This document shows positions 32,769-43,376 of a stretch of 64,000 nt of DNA, piece after piece. Position 1 is the first letter of the stretch. Each line of letters opens with the position of its first letter. The position numbers and the translations under genes are program-made. Source of the stretch: Venturia oleaginea. Taxonomy: Eukaryota > Ascomycota > Dothideomycetes > Venturiales > Venturiaceae. A model generated the notes under the pieces. The model had not been told where the DNA came from. It did not search any database and was given only the letters and a program-made list of their open reading frames with translations. The stretch covers positions 496,001 to 560,000 of the forward strand of contig JABMLP010000005.1 in the NCBI GenBank assembly GCA_013176395.1, written 5' to 3'.

Positions 32769-33963
32769 GATTCTGGTTTGTTTATAGGATTGAACGAGAA
32801 GGTTCTAGTAGCTCAACTGATTGGACTATGAACGGAGTCGTCGCTTAAGTATGGCCTGCTTATTCATCTAACTTATTTAGTATGGCCTGCTGATTAATTA
32901 GTATGGCCTACTGATTAATTAGTATGGCCTACTGATTAATTAGTATGGCCTGCTGATTAATGTCATTGCGTGATATGGCCGAACAAATTCGCCTTTCAGT
33001 CAGGTGCGGGGCACTGGGGCAGAGAACGTCATCGGGATGTTTAATTTTGAGATGAAGAAAGCGGACTGTATGTTAAACGTAGACTCCCCTCCGCAACCTT
33101 TGGCCAGCAGAGACAGTTCTATCAATGCATCCGCCCTACACGACAACCACGAATGAAAGCAAACAACATTGAAAAGAGCAGAAGAGCACTACATCCTGTT
33201 AGGAGTAAAGCTTGTTATCGCCGCCGCTTACTGCTACGAGCTGCCGTCAACTGCGCTACGAATTGCAGCCTCCCTTACTACAGGTGGCACTCGCTATTCG
33301 AAGTCGCAAAGACAAATATGAGATTGGGATTTCGACAAACCAGCGAGTATCGACTGAACGAAGGAGACTGCTTATATCAAACCGATTGAACGAATAATGA
33401 ACAATAGGCGAATAAAGAGAAAGAAGAGAAAAGGGCAGAAGCTCAGTCCAGGCTATCAATTTAACGAAGAGTGCTCTGTCAGGTGCCATGAAAGAGTACA
33501 CCATCATCTCGTTATTATCTTTGGAACGATTTTCGGGTGCCAATGCTCCAGAATGCATCACTTTTGTTTGTTTTCGGCTCTCCTGAACCTGACCATGACA
33601 TATGCTACTCGTCAACAACGCCAACAATGGATCTCAACCTACTTCTTTCCCTCGTCCCGGAGAAAACTCAAACCCCACAAAAGCATCCCACAGATTGCCT
33701 TATGCACCATTTAAACCCCCATTCTCCTCTCGTGGCCATTGATTTGCGCCTCCAGATTGATAGCAGGTGGCACTACTTTTCCCGCAAGATTAGACACAAC
33801 ATGTGATGTAGCATCTGGGGCACTAGGAAGGGCCCCGCTCGGGTTCAAGGGCGAAAGATCGCCTGAGCTCGACAGGCTGCGAGTACTAGAGCGTTTAGGA
33901 CGGAACGGAATGGGCGTTGAAGGTCTCGACGAAAGGAACTACGTCAACTAATTAGCAAATTCT
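32769..33963. other. Intergenic with a 21-bp tandem array
   Basis: About 1.2 kb between the aldo/keto reductase start and the isopropylmalate synthase end. Apart from the 21-bp array at 32878-32961 I see no feature; the open frames are short. Confidence 0.45.
32878..32961. repeat. Four tandem copies of a 21-bp AT-rich unit
   Basis: The unit TAGTATGGCCTGCTGATTAAT is repeated head to tail at 32878, 32899, 32920 and 32941, with a single A/G difference in copies 2 and 3. A degenerate partial copy lies at about 32846-32866. The array sits 110 bases upstream of the aldo/keto reductase start codon, so it could lie in that promoter. Confidence 0.95.
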
Positions 33964-35838
33964 TCAACCAGGCCGAACCTCGAAAGTGCTTACAGATGAC
34001 GCAGCGGACAAAAGGGCAGTCAAAGAAGCCTGGACAACATCTTCGTGAATACCCACACCCCAGACTCGCTGATTCGAATTGGAAGCTGTGCACTCAATGA
34101 ATGTCGCTGCTTTGACGTCCCGACCGGTGCCTATAGCGTGCTCCTTGTAATCGGCCACGTCGAGCTCGATGCCAATGTTTTTGAGAGCATTTGCCATGGA
34201 AGAAATGGCTCCATTTCCAACACCCATGATCTGGTGTTCTTGTTGATCAATCGCGATGATACCTTTGAACAGCCTGCGCAGGTTTCCACTTCTTGCCGTC
34301 TTTCCATCTACAGGTGGTGCAGGCGAAGCAGATCGATCGGCCATGATGTCGTAATCGATCAATTCGAAGCGTGGGTTTTGCTTCAGGTGATAGGCGTCCT
34401 CGAAAAGCTTGACAATCTCTCCTGGCAAAAGTTCACGACCTACAGCGTCAGCCTCGCGTTGCACAATCTTTGAGAAAGCGACTTGAAGGCCACGAGGTAG
34501 GTCGAGTTCTAGATTGCGGAGAATGATCCATGCCATGCCACCCTTGCCTGATTGTGAATTGACACGAATAACCGCCTCGTATGTCCTACCTATATCTTGA
34601 GGGTCGAGAGGTAGATAAGGAATCTCCCAGGGGCTTTCGTCGTTTGCACCTTCGGCCTTGCGTATCGCAAAACCCTTCTTGATTGCATCTTGGTGAGAAC
34701 CGCTGAAAGCGCAGACAACCAACTGTCCTCCATAAGGTGCTCGAGGGTGCACTGGAATCTTATTCGATTTCTCGACGATGTCGATGACAGATGTGAGGTC
34801 GGAAAAGTCGATTCCTGGATGTATCCCCTGAGTGTACAAGTTGAGTGCCAGAGTGACGAGATCGACATTTCCAGTTCTCTCGCCATTGCCAAACAAGGTG
34901 CCTTCCACCCTGTCTGCGCCAGCCATTTGTGCTAACTCTGCTGCCGCTACGGCACAGCCTCGGTCATTGTGTGGATGTAAGGAGATGGCGATCTTTTCCC
35001 GCTCCGAGATGTTCCTGCTGAAATATTCGATCTGATCAGCGTACACATTGGGTGTGGCCAGTTCGACTGTGGCAGGAAGATTGAATATGATGGGGTTCTC
35101 CACGCTCGGTTCCCAGGCCTCTTTGACAGCCTCGCAGATTTCGATGACAAACTTCTCATCAGTATCGTTGAACGTCTCTGGCGAGAATTCAAATGCCCAT
35201 TCTGTCCCAGCTGTCTCGGGATCGTCCTTTGTAATCGATCTCGCGTATTCTGTGCACTCCACCGCCAGAGCTTTCGATTGCGCGTTGTTCATGTTGAAGA
35301 CAATTTGCTGGAAACATGGCGACGTTGCGAGGTAAATATGTAAAAGAGCCTTCTTCGCTCCCTTCAGGGAATCTACGGTCCGTCGAATCAACTCTTTCCT
35401 GCAAGGTGACAGCACTTGCAGCCATACATCGTCTGGAACCACACCTGGTGTTTCAACCAGGCGTCTTGTGAAGTCGAAATCGGTAGCGGAGGCTGAAGGG
35501 AAGGATACTTCGATTTCTTTATAGCCGAGCTTGACGAGCATCTGGAAGTAGCGGAACTTTTGGTCGCCATCCTGTCGTACGGGTTAGAAGACGCGATGAT
35601 GAATCGCTGCCATTGACATGCCTAGGAGCGTACCATGGGATCTACTAGACTCTAAAATTTGTTAGCAATTGAGACGGACTCTGCAATATGTGGAACAAGG
35701 TACCTGGTTTCCATCTCTCAGGTCTGTCGACAGCCATCGAGGTGGCCTCTCAATTGTCTTGGAGGGCCATTGGCGGTCCGGGATGTCCAATGGCTTGAAC
35801 TTGCGATACTTTTTCGAGGGATCTTTGAGCATAGGCAT
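33964..35838 (-). CDS. LEU4: 2-isopropylmalate synthase
   Basis: Three exons (35838-35704, 35651-35634, 35571-33964) give 586 residues. The enzyme condenses 2-oxoisovalerate with acetyl-CoA, the committed step of leucine synthesis. Visible motifs are STDLRDGNQ at residues 37-45 (substrate and metal site), the 18-base exon encoding [14 protein letters not shown] (metal ligands) and [11 protein letters not shown]. After about residue 430 the LeuA regulatory domain follows ([34 protein letters not shown]), where leucine feedback acts in the family. The 3' end is ambiguous: a GTAAGC donor and CTAATTAG acceptor near it could replace the last nine residues with two. Upstream of the chosen start the frame stays open, so a mitochondrial leader from a non-ATG or upstream exon is possible but not shown. 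Confidence 0.93.
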
Positions 35839-36494
35839 TGTGGCTGTAGCTTGCGTGTTTGGGGGGAAGCAAAGATAAGGTTGTGTAACAGTACCTAGGC
35901 GTAGACATAGGATATTATGGCAGTCTGACTCCACTCGTGACTCAAAAGATTTTTCGTTCCACAGGATGACGAGATTGGGATCGGAGAGGGGCAACCAGGG
36001 AAGAAGCGGGGAAGGGGGCCTACAAACATTTTATTATCTCCGTCCCTAACCGTGCAACAACAACAACAACTCGGACAGAAAGAAGGATCTACCATGCCTC
36101 GATATATCATCATCGGTAACTGTCACTCGAGCTTGCTCGTCTTGGTACACTATTGCATCCGTCCAGCAGTGGCCAAGAATTGCATCGTTATACTTGTGCT
36201 TCCAACTCACCAATGGTAGAGGACATTGACCAACAAGATTGAACAAAGGATCATGGCCATCTTTGTTCGCGAATGCTTTTTGCCAAAGGAACATGCATTC
36301 TCAATATTTGTTGTCTCCGCAAAATTGCCTGCCAGCAACAAGACATCCGTGTCAACCTTGACACGGATCCTGTGATTAATGAACTTTCTATTGATAGGCC
36401 ATTGACAGGCTATAATTTAATAACTTTCGATCGAACTCAATATACCCATATTTCTGAGAGAACTGTTACAAAGTAACTAAATGTTTTTTCTATA
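35839..36494. other. Intergenic; no gene seen
   Basis: About 650 bases between LEU4 and the left end of the pogo-type element. It should contain the LEU4 promoter. A CAACAACAACAAC stretch near 36056 is simple repeat. No convincing frame. Confidence 0.45.
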
Positions 36495-36540
36495 ACGTAT
36501 TCCACCACCCGAACCGCCGCACCACCCAACCCGCCAAAAT
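36495..36540 (+). repeat. Left terminal inverted repeat of the pogo-type element
   Basis: Starts ACGTATTCCACCACCCGAAC and ends CCGCCAAAAT. It pairs with the right end over 46 bases with one G/A mismatch. Confidence 0.92.
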
Positions 36541-36574
36541 ATGCCAAGACTACCACTTCCCCCATTATCTGATT

Positions 36575-37132
36575 ATGTCTCAACAACACAACTCGTTATT
36601 ACTTGAACACGAAGGAAGACTTCAGCTTGCCCTCCAAGCCCTCCAAGCCGGCCAATTCCGAAGCCAAGGGGCTGCTGCGCGCACCTTTAACGTTAAACAC
36701 CGGAACCTCTCTGATCGCGCCCGAGGAGTCCCATTTATCCTCGAAAAACTACCAAACGGTCGGAAACTTACCCTTACCGAGGAGCAAACGCTTATCCAAT
36801 ATATTCTCGACCTCAATTCGCAAGGATTTGCGCCCCGGCTGTGTGAGGTGGCAGATATGGCGGATAAACTACTGGGTATACGCGGTGGAGTGCCAGTAGG
36901 CAAAAACTGGGCTGAGAGATTCGTAACGCGCTCAGATGAGCTCAAGGTAGCCTTCAATCTACGGCTACGTACCCCGCCAGAACCCCGTCTCCTAGAAACG
37001 CCGTGGCAGCCAAAGACTCCAAGCAATACTCATGAATTTGGATCCCAATCCAAGCTCGTAAGCGAGTCTTTTACTCGGTCATCAGTTATTGCGCAGGCAG
37101 GCTTTTCACAACTTGTTAAGGCGCTGAGTTGA
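36575..37132 (+). pseudogene. Deleted pogo/Fot1 transposase remnant
   Basis: A 185-codon frame. Residues about 1-60 form a psq-type helix-turn-helix (RLQLALQALQAGQFRSQGAA, ARTFNVKHRNLSDRARG). Residues 65-130 are a CENP-B/Tc5-type DNA-binding domain (LTLTEEQTLIQYILDLNSQG, then VGKNWAERFVTRSDELK). At about residue 135 the text jumps to the C-terminal transposase region (PWQPKTPSNTHEF, SQSKLVSESF) without any DDE residues, so it cannot catalyse transposition. The intact DNA-binding part could still bind element ends, which is inference. The frame ends in LVKALS and then shifts into the C-terminal zinc-knuckle region downstream. Confidence 0.82.
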
Positions 37133-37133
37133 T

Positions 37134-37430
37134 GCTGCACCAGAACGCCCTACTTGTTGCACGAAACCACGAGCTTGAAGAGCAATTGGCAGTAATGACG
37201 AAGCGAAAATCGCGTAAAAGAAAGCGGATCTAGCAAGGTGGTACTATGGAGTATGGGATTGCAGCAGCGCGGGTAGCTGCTGAGGCGTCTGTTGCGCCTC
37301 AGGGATCAAAGAATGCTCGTAGTAGTAGTGGTCAAAAAACAGCCCGACCAACTCAAAGGCGCTGTGGGAACTGCGGCGCGACTGGGCACAATGCGCGAAC
37401 GTGTAAAAAGATATTGAGATATCTTCTGAA
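37134..37430 (+). pseudogene. Transposase C-terminal coiled coil and zinc knuckle, broken
   Basis: After the main frame stops, a second phase reads LLVARNHELEEQLAVMTKRK and then a basic RKRKRI followed by a stop at about 37231. The same phase resumes with MEYGIAAARVAAEASVAPQG and a CCHC knuckle (CGNCGATGHNARTC, about 37369-37410). Such a tail is typical of full-length fungal pogo/Fot1 transposases. The stop codon and phase change show that this tail is not translated from the upstream frame. Confidence 0.65.
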
Positions 37431-37515
37431 TCAGATAGCAGCACGACAGACTTGGAATCTATTGTTGATAGCGATAAAATTGAAGAGTCGTAACATGAGT
37501 TGGTCGTGCCAAGAG

Positions 37516-37561
37516 ATTTTGGCGGGTTGGGTGGTGTGGCGGTTCGGGTGGTGGAATACGT
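37516..37561 (+). repeat. Right terminal inverted repeat of the pogo-type element
   Basis: Begins ATTTTGGCGGGTTGGGTGGT and ends GGTGGAATACGT, followed by the TA target duplication. Confidence 0.92.
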
Positions 37562-40500
37562 TAATAATGTCTTAATTGGCAGTAAGTAGCTCGATACTTG
37601 AGTAAAAACAAACTTATATTTAGTACGTTTCCTAATATATACGCGCCTAAGTTACTATTAACTGAGTAAAGTACTATCAGCTTTAGCTCAGATTAATTTT
37701 ATAGTTTACGGCTTACGTCTTACGGCTTACTGTTACGGAGAACTCGTTTCTCAACACAGTTGATTATGTCAAGACCTTCTTGACACCTGTGTCCTCTTGT
37801 TCTGGTCCGCGGGTTTGGGGTAAGGGCAATATCAGTCTGGAAGTACTTACCTTAAGTACCTTCCCTTGCTCAGGTTCTTTGGAGGCTCACTAAATCCTAG
37901 CCGTCCGATGTATCTCCCAATTCTATTGTCGTCTAACCGATTTGATCCTCAGATCAATCCTGAACGCTTGTCGGTTAGTATGAAGGTTGGGGGTGGGCTT
38001 GCTTCGTATGCATATGACTTGTGCTTGATTGTATTTAAGTAAAAGATCGTTACTGTAGTAGGTTGAAGAAGCTCCTATGTGAGAAACATAACACGAGATA
38101 ACCACGAAGAGAGAAAGGAAAGTCCGTTCAACGTCCTCCCTATATACCCTTCTGGTTCTTGGTGCCAAGGTGTATTCCCACACTTCCCACACCTTCAGAT
38201 CTGATTGATTGATTGATTGATTTTATCCTACTCGGTTGCAGCCGCTTAATCACGCAGCTATGTCCGGTTAGGAGGACTTCATCAGACAGCCGACACGTGA
38301 TAGATTATATAATCCACCGCGCCCCACTTCGCCCCGTTCACTGAAACAAGACCAGCTGTCCCCTCCGTCCTCCCTCTTTTCCCTTAACCAGTATCTCCAA
38401 ATGCCCGCTGGCTCTTGTAGATACTGGTTATTCTGCTAGTATATCTGTGCTATGTAAACTCAAGAGGCAATGCCTCGTGTTTCGCTATCCTTCTACCTAC
38501 AGTCTCCCTCTAATGCTCAGCTTTGTCTATCTGTTTCGCCTTATCCCTCAAGGCCAATGGGTTCCCTAAGTATGTTTCTGCTTGTGAAAGTTGCCTTGCA
38601 CCAGATTCCTATGCGGCGGTGTATTTGGTTGTGTGATGCTGGAGACAATAGTAACCATCGTAGTCGTGATTTCGCTGCTTGGGTGTGATACTCCGGGTAT
38701 GCCCGTGGACGAGGCTGTCTGATAGCTGCCGTATTGTATGGCGCCGATCGTGCTATAGACCTGCCGTCTTATAGTCGGAGCCTATCTGCTGCTAGTCGCT
38801 CTCCCTACTTGCTATATCGCGCTCCTACTCTTGCCAATGCCATAACTGGGACGCAACAGTCTGGGGAGAGGCTCAAGGCTACGTCTGCTGGCTTGTAGGG
38901 AGGGGATTTGCCGCCAATAAGCTCCTTCTATACGTCCTTACTGCTTACTGTGTTGCGCACCTACTCTTGCCAATGCCATAACTGGGACGCAACAGTTTGG
39001 GGAGAGGCTCAAGGCTCTGGACATCAGCTTGCAGCAGGACGGTTTGCGGAGACGATAGTAGATGAGGTTCTCTAGCAGCTGCCGTATCGTGTCGCACCGA
39101 TTGTGTTGTAGACCTGTCGTCTTATAGTCGGAGCCTATCTGCTGCTAGTCGCTCTCCCTGCTTGCTATATCGCGCACCTACTCTTGCCAATGCCATAACT
39201 GGGACGCAACAGTCTGGGGAGAGGCTCAAGGCTACGTCTGCTAGCTTACAGGGAGGGAACTTGCCGCCAATAGGCTCCTTCTATGCGTCCTTACTACTTA
39301 CTGTGTCGCGCACCTACTCTTGCCAATGCCATAACTGGGAGGCAACAGTTTGGGGAGAGGCTCAAGGCTCTGGGCAACAGCTTGTAGCAGGACGGTTTGC
39401 CAAGACGTTGGGAGAGGTTGTCTAGTCGTTGCAGTGGTGTGTGGTGCCGATTGTTGCGCACCGGGCGTCTGGTGTTTGAGTTGTGTTGAAGGTATTGCCG
39501 TTCTAGCAGTGACTCGTCGACTCGGAGCGTTGCAGTGTCATCTGGGGTGATGGACTAGCCGGGAGATAGTGACTAGATGGTTGCTGTTGTCTTTGGTGGA
39601 CGCATCGTTCGTGTAGCTTGCTCATGTATTCGTCTGCTTGCTCTGCCGTGGCCGCGACGGCGACTCTAGAGATATCTCATCGACGCTGAGGGACGCGCGA
39701 TGGCCTCTAGAGGCCGGAGCGGCCACTGGCAGAGGTGTTTTGATGATCCTTAGATGATACTTCTGTAAATTCCAAAAATTGAGTTCTCGCTGTGTGTGCT
39801 GTTTTTTCACCTTCAGATCTGTGGGCACGGCCAAGAACTGTGGGAACTGTGGGAATATCACGTGACTTCTGCACGTACTATTCTCCTTTAGGACTGACCC
39901 CGTCGCACCAGTCTCATCCTGTGCGCTCGAAGGATTCCCCTCCATTATCAGTCCTAACAATAACTTCTTGTTATCCAACCATTCTTTGCGAGTCCTGCCT
40001 TCCTGCTCTTCAGCCTTGAGGTGATCTTTAACACTTACAAGATGGAATAATATCTATTAGACTACGAGTATGCAAATGAGGCTAGGAAAGCGCTAGGTTA
40101 AATTAATAACTTAATATACTAACTAGTCTACTCCTACCGTACCTATCTTAGGAGGAAGGTACGGCTAACTTCCTATCTTGAGCGGGATAGGTAACTATCG
40201 AGTAACTTCCTATTCAAGGTCTGTTAACTGCCAATCAACGAGAGATTACGTCGTAGCTTCCTATTAACGAGTTGTTGTACAATATTACAGTTAACCATAG
40301 CTGCCATGACGAGATAATACGCTGTTAACGGGCAATTCAGAAATTACAGAACCCCGCTAAGGAAACGACACTCTGTTTGTCCAGAGACAACGGACAAGAA
40401 GGCCTATCCTGTCCTACATTTGCGTCCACAGTGACACAAATAAAAGTCTTCTGCATACGCATTGTGTACACCAACACCAACCAACCCGAAAGAAATACCA

Positions 40501-42042
40501 AGACCCTTGGTAGTTTTGTGGAACATGGCAAATACGGCAACGTTCTCGTCCTTTGAACCTATTTGAACGTACATGTTTCCCATGCTCGTTTCTTTACGCG
40601 CTGCTATACCAAGATTTCGACACTCCAACATATCATTCAGCTGGACAAGGCATCGATATCTACATGCCGTCTTTATGAGAATTTTTTCGTGCAAATCGCA
40701 AGACAGTAGCTCAATACAAACGCGTGACACGCGATCAAGGATATGAAAGCGAGAAGAAAGAGTGTGGAAGAACAACACTACGTGATTGTGCAACTCTCAC
40801 ACCCGATCCCACCTCCATAGGTACCAACCACCCGGGTCTCCTGCCTCCAGCAAGCAAACGCTTTCAGCCAGCGCGAAGCCTACTCTTGTGGAGTGGTTCG
40901 CCCGCCGGTTATCGATGCAAAAGTCGCATCCAATAGGAAAGTCGAAAGTGCAGGTCCGCAAGTAGCGCGGCGCTTACACACAATGAGCTATATACGGTGT
41001 AATTAGCATACTTTTCTCATGCAATCTCAGTGGAATTAGTAGACTTTTTGACCGGTCTTGGATGCAGCTAGACGTGATTAGGTGTGATTTGCCTGCATAC
41101 ATTGTGGCTGGGGGAGTGCGCATGTGCATCCGTTTTGATTTCTCTTCTCCTTCCAAATCATACTTCTGAAGAAGGAAATCGTCAAGCAACAGTATGAAAA
41201 GGGAGGAGAATACAAACAATTCTCTACCATATAGCACAGCATAAAACACAACCTCCGTCCTCGTACAAGCGCTCTCCACGCTCCACAAACACCTCCCCGA
41301 GAAACACTCGCAGAACCACAAGCGGGAGCTAACCATGCATAAAGCTCGTCCTCTAGATACAAACCCCAGTTCATTGGTTGACAATACCCCATTCTCAGCC
41401 TCCCCTGCGAGCTCGCGGGCAGGCCCGAGAATGGCCTGAGCGGGGCTTCAGAGCTCCCAACCCCAAGCAGAGGCGTACGGTAGAATCAAGGGCGCCTAAT
41501 TGGCCCGCCATCTATTTTTATGTACAGCCTCTCTACGCGCTCTGTACGTTTCCCGCTCCAGCGTCGAGCAGTAGGCTAGTAGCGCGGGAAAGAGGAAAGC
41601 TGTATATGTACACTTTGAGAACGCACTGAATCCTCCCTCTTCCATTTCTTTACCTACGCTCAGTCTTCAACAATTGCTACGTTGTTTTCCTTAGCCGTCC
41701 GAGTACATTTTCACCTCCGATACTTTAATAACCCTTGTCGACGCAGGCGCAGGCTTACATCTTCGCTTCCCCTCTACTGCAGCTTTTTTATTTCGAGATT
41801 CCATTGCAGGCGAAAACACGGAAGACGGCAGCGTGATTGAAGAGCAAGAGATATTTACAGCCTGGAAGTGCGATTTGCCGGTCATTTCCCAGTCTCACAC
41901 TCCACTCCAAGAATCGATAAAACACCGCATCTCGTCGTTCGTGGTGGTACAAATCGACTCAAATCATCTATCTATCCAAACCCAGCCATCAAGACCGGGA
42001 ACAACACCTCCGAAGGAACGATCCACGCCAGCACAATTCACC
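37562..42042. other. Gene-poor interval with repeats; no gene seen
   Basis: About 4.5 kb. It holds a duplicated 353-bp unit (38727-39432) and an AT-rich stretch around 40040-40330 with repeated TTCCTAT words. Minus-strand frames at 40404-40793 (129 codons) and 40974-41384 have no domain and unlikely composition, so they are not called. The right end should contain the promoter of the DUF3455 gene. Confidence 0.45.
38727..39432. repeat. Tandem duplication of a 353-bp unit with nested repeats
   Basis: Two adjacent copies (about 38727-39079 and 39080-39432) align with a constant offset of 353 bases, shown by matching landmarks at 38768/39121, 38831/39184 and 38967/39320. Inside each copy a shorter block starting TTGCCAATGCCATAACTGGG occurs twice, 136 bases apart. 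Copies differ by scattered transitions and small changes. One phase across the second nested block gives CHNWDATVWGEAQGSG in related forms, but stops interrupt it elsewhere. The element type is unknown. Confidence 0.85.
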
Positions 42043-42872
42043 ATGATTCTCGCAAGACTTTCAATAGCCTTACTGGCAGCTCTTCTAAGCCCCATCTTCG
42101 CAACAGCCGCCGCCGTCGATACAAGAGAATCAAAAGTTCTATCGACGTTCGAGAAACGCTTTGCTGAAGCTTCGGCGTCGGTTTTGGTTCCGAGGAAAGA
42201 AGGTGATGTTGCTGCTATTTGTAATTTGGGAGGGATCAAGATGCCGAATAGTATGTTTGCCTTTCCTTTCCTCTCATACCAAAACACAACCATACTAACA
42301 GTAGTGAAGCATCACCAATCGCCCTCCCACCACCATCAAAAGGCCTCTCCCTAACCCACATCGCCATCGGCCGTGGCACCCAAAACTACACCTGCACAAA
42401 CGACACCGCCACCCCAGTAGCCTCAGGCGCAGTAGCAACCCTCTTCAACGTAACCTGTCTAGCAGGACCCTACCCACAACTCCTCACACTCCTCCCGGAC
42501 ATCTCCCTAAGATTCCCCACGCCTGATCCCGCCTCCGCCATGTCTCCCGCCAACCTCTTCCTCAGCGGCCACCATTTCTTCACGGACCTAACAACACCCT
42601 TCTTCAGTTTCAATACCAACGCGCATGAATGGGGTACCGTGGGTTGCAAGAAGGCGAATGCGACTGATGCGCCAATAAAGGCGACGGATGTGCCATGGCT
42701 GAAGTTGAGTTCCAAGTCGAGGGATGGGTGTACCATCTCTGAGGTTTATCGGTTGAATACCAAGGGTGGACAGCCGCCTGCGACATGTAAGGGGATGGGT
42801 TCGGTGTTTACTGTGCAATACGCAGCGGAATATTGGTTTTGGAGTAATCCCGATGCGCCGGCTTACACTTAG
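42043..42872 (+). CDS. Secreted DUF3455 family protein
   Basis: Two exons (42043-42254, 42302-42872) give 260 residues. A signal peptide is evident (MILARLSIALLAALLSPIFA). The conserved part reads GLSLTHIAIGRGTQNYTC, then PVASGAVATLFNVTCLAGPY, typical of the DUF3455 family found in many fungi; it ends WFWSNPDAPAYT. There are six or more Cys in the mature part, consistent with disulfides outside the cell. The molecular role of DUF3455 is not known to me. The intron is placed with donor GTTTGC and acceptor AACAG because the stronger GTATGT donor four bases upstream breaks the frame; that makes the junction less sure than the rest. Confidence 0.8.
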
Positions 42873-43376
42873 GCCTCTTGTCTTTTTACTTGGACCTAGT
42901 CTTGAGCATGGTGCAGGGAGTTTTGGGTGGTTTATTGGGTCTGGCGTTTTTTTGGTAGATCAGATGGAGATACCATGGTTTTGCAAGTTTCTTCATTTGA
43001 CTGTGTTTTATATATTTGAGAGGCAATGATGCCAGGCCTTTTACTTTGCTGGGTGACTCTGGTCATTTCGGTGAGGTGGTGCTGGGGATACTGCTGATTG
43101 TGTGCGGAATAATTGAAGATAGCTTGATAATAATTTGAGGCCGAGTTGAGATTCTTCCACTTTATACATGCTGTTTGTTCGAGTGAATTATTTCCGAATG
43201 TGTGAGCCGCTTTTTCTCGAACGACTGCCATAAGTTTACTGATATTGGATTCTGCTTGGAGAGACAATTTGGAAGACACCGGCATCCTGTTTCGATCCAT
43301 GTAGCGCTTGGAAATTAGTCGAAGGCACGTTATGCAAGTGGTTGTGGATACGCTCGGAGGGGAGTTATATTGAGCT
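42873..43376. other. Intergenic between convergent genes
   Basis: About 500 bases between the DUF3455 and GPI3 stop codons. It carries both 3' untranslated regions. No gene seen. Confidence 0.5.

Larger units (their letters stand above)
36495..37561 (+). mobile_element. Internally deleted pogo/Fot1-type DNA transposon
   Basis: A 1067-bp element bounded by 46-bp terminal inverted repeats (36495-36540 and 37516-37561) that differ at one base. It is flanked on both sides by TA (36493-36494, 37562-37563), the target duplication of the Tc1/mariner superfamily. It encodes the N-terminal helix-turn-helix and CENP-B-type DNA-binding part and the C-terminal part of a pogo/Fot1 transposase, but the DDE catalytic domain between them is missing. 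The near-identity of the ends suggests recent mobility in trans by a full-length relative. It lies in the gene-poor interval between LEU4 and the DUF3455 gene. Confidence 0.88.

Noticed and set aside
32878..32961. CRISPR-like regular repeat
   Set aside because: Units are directly adjacent without spacers, and the genome is fungal.
40404..40793. 129-codon minus-strand frame
   Set aside because: No domain, Cys/His-rich random-looking composition, no splice or promoter support, and located in repeat-rich DNA.
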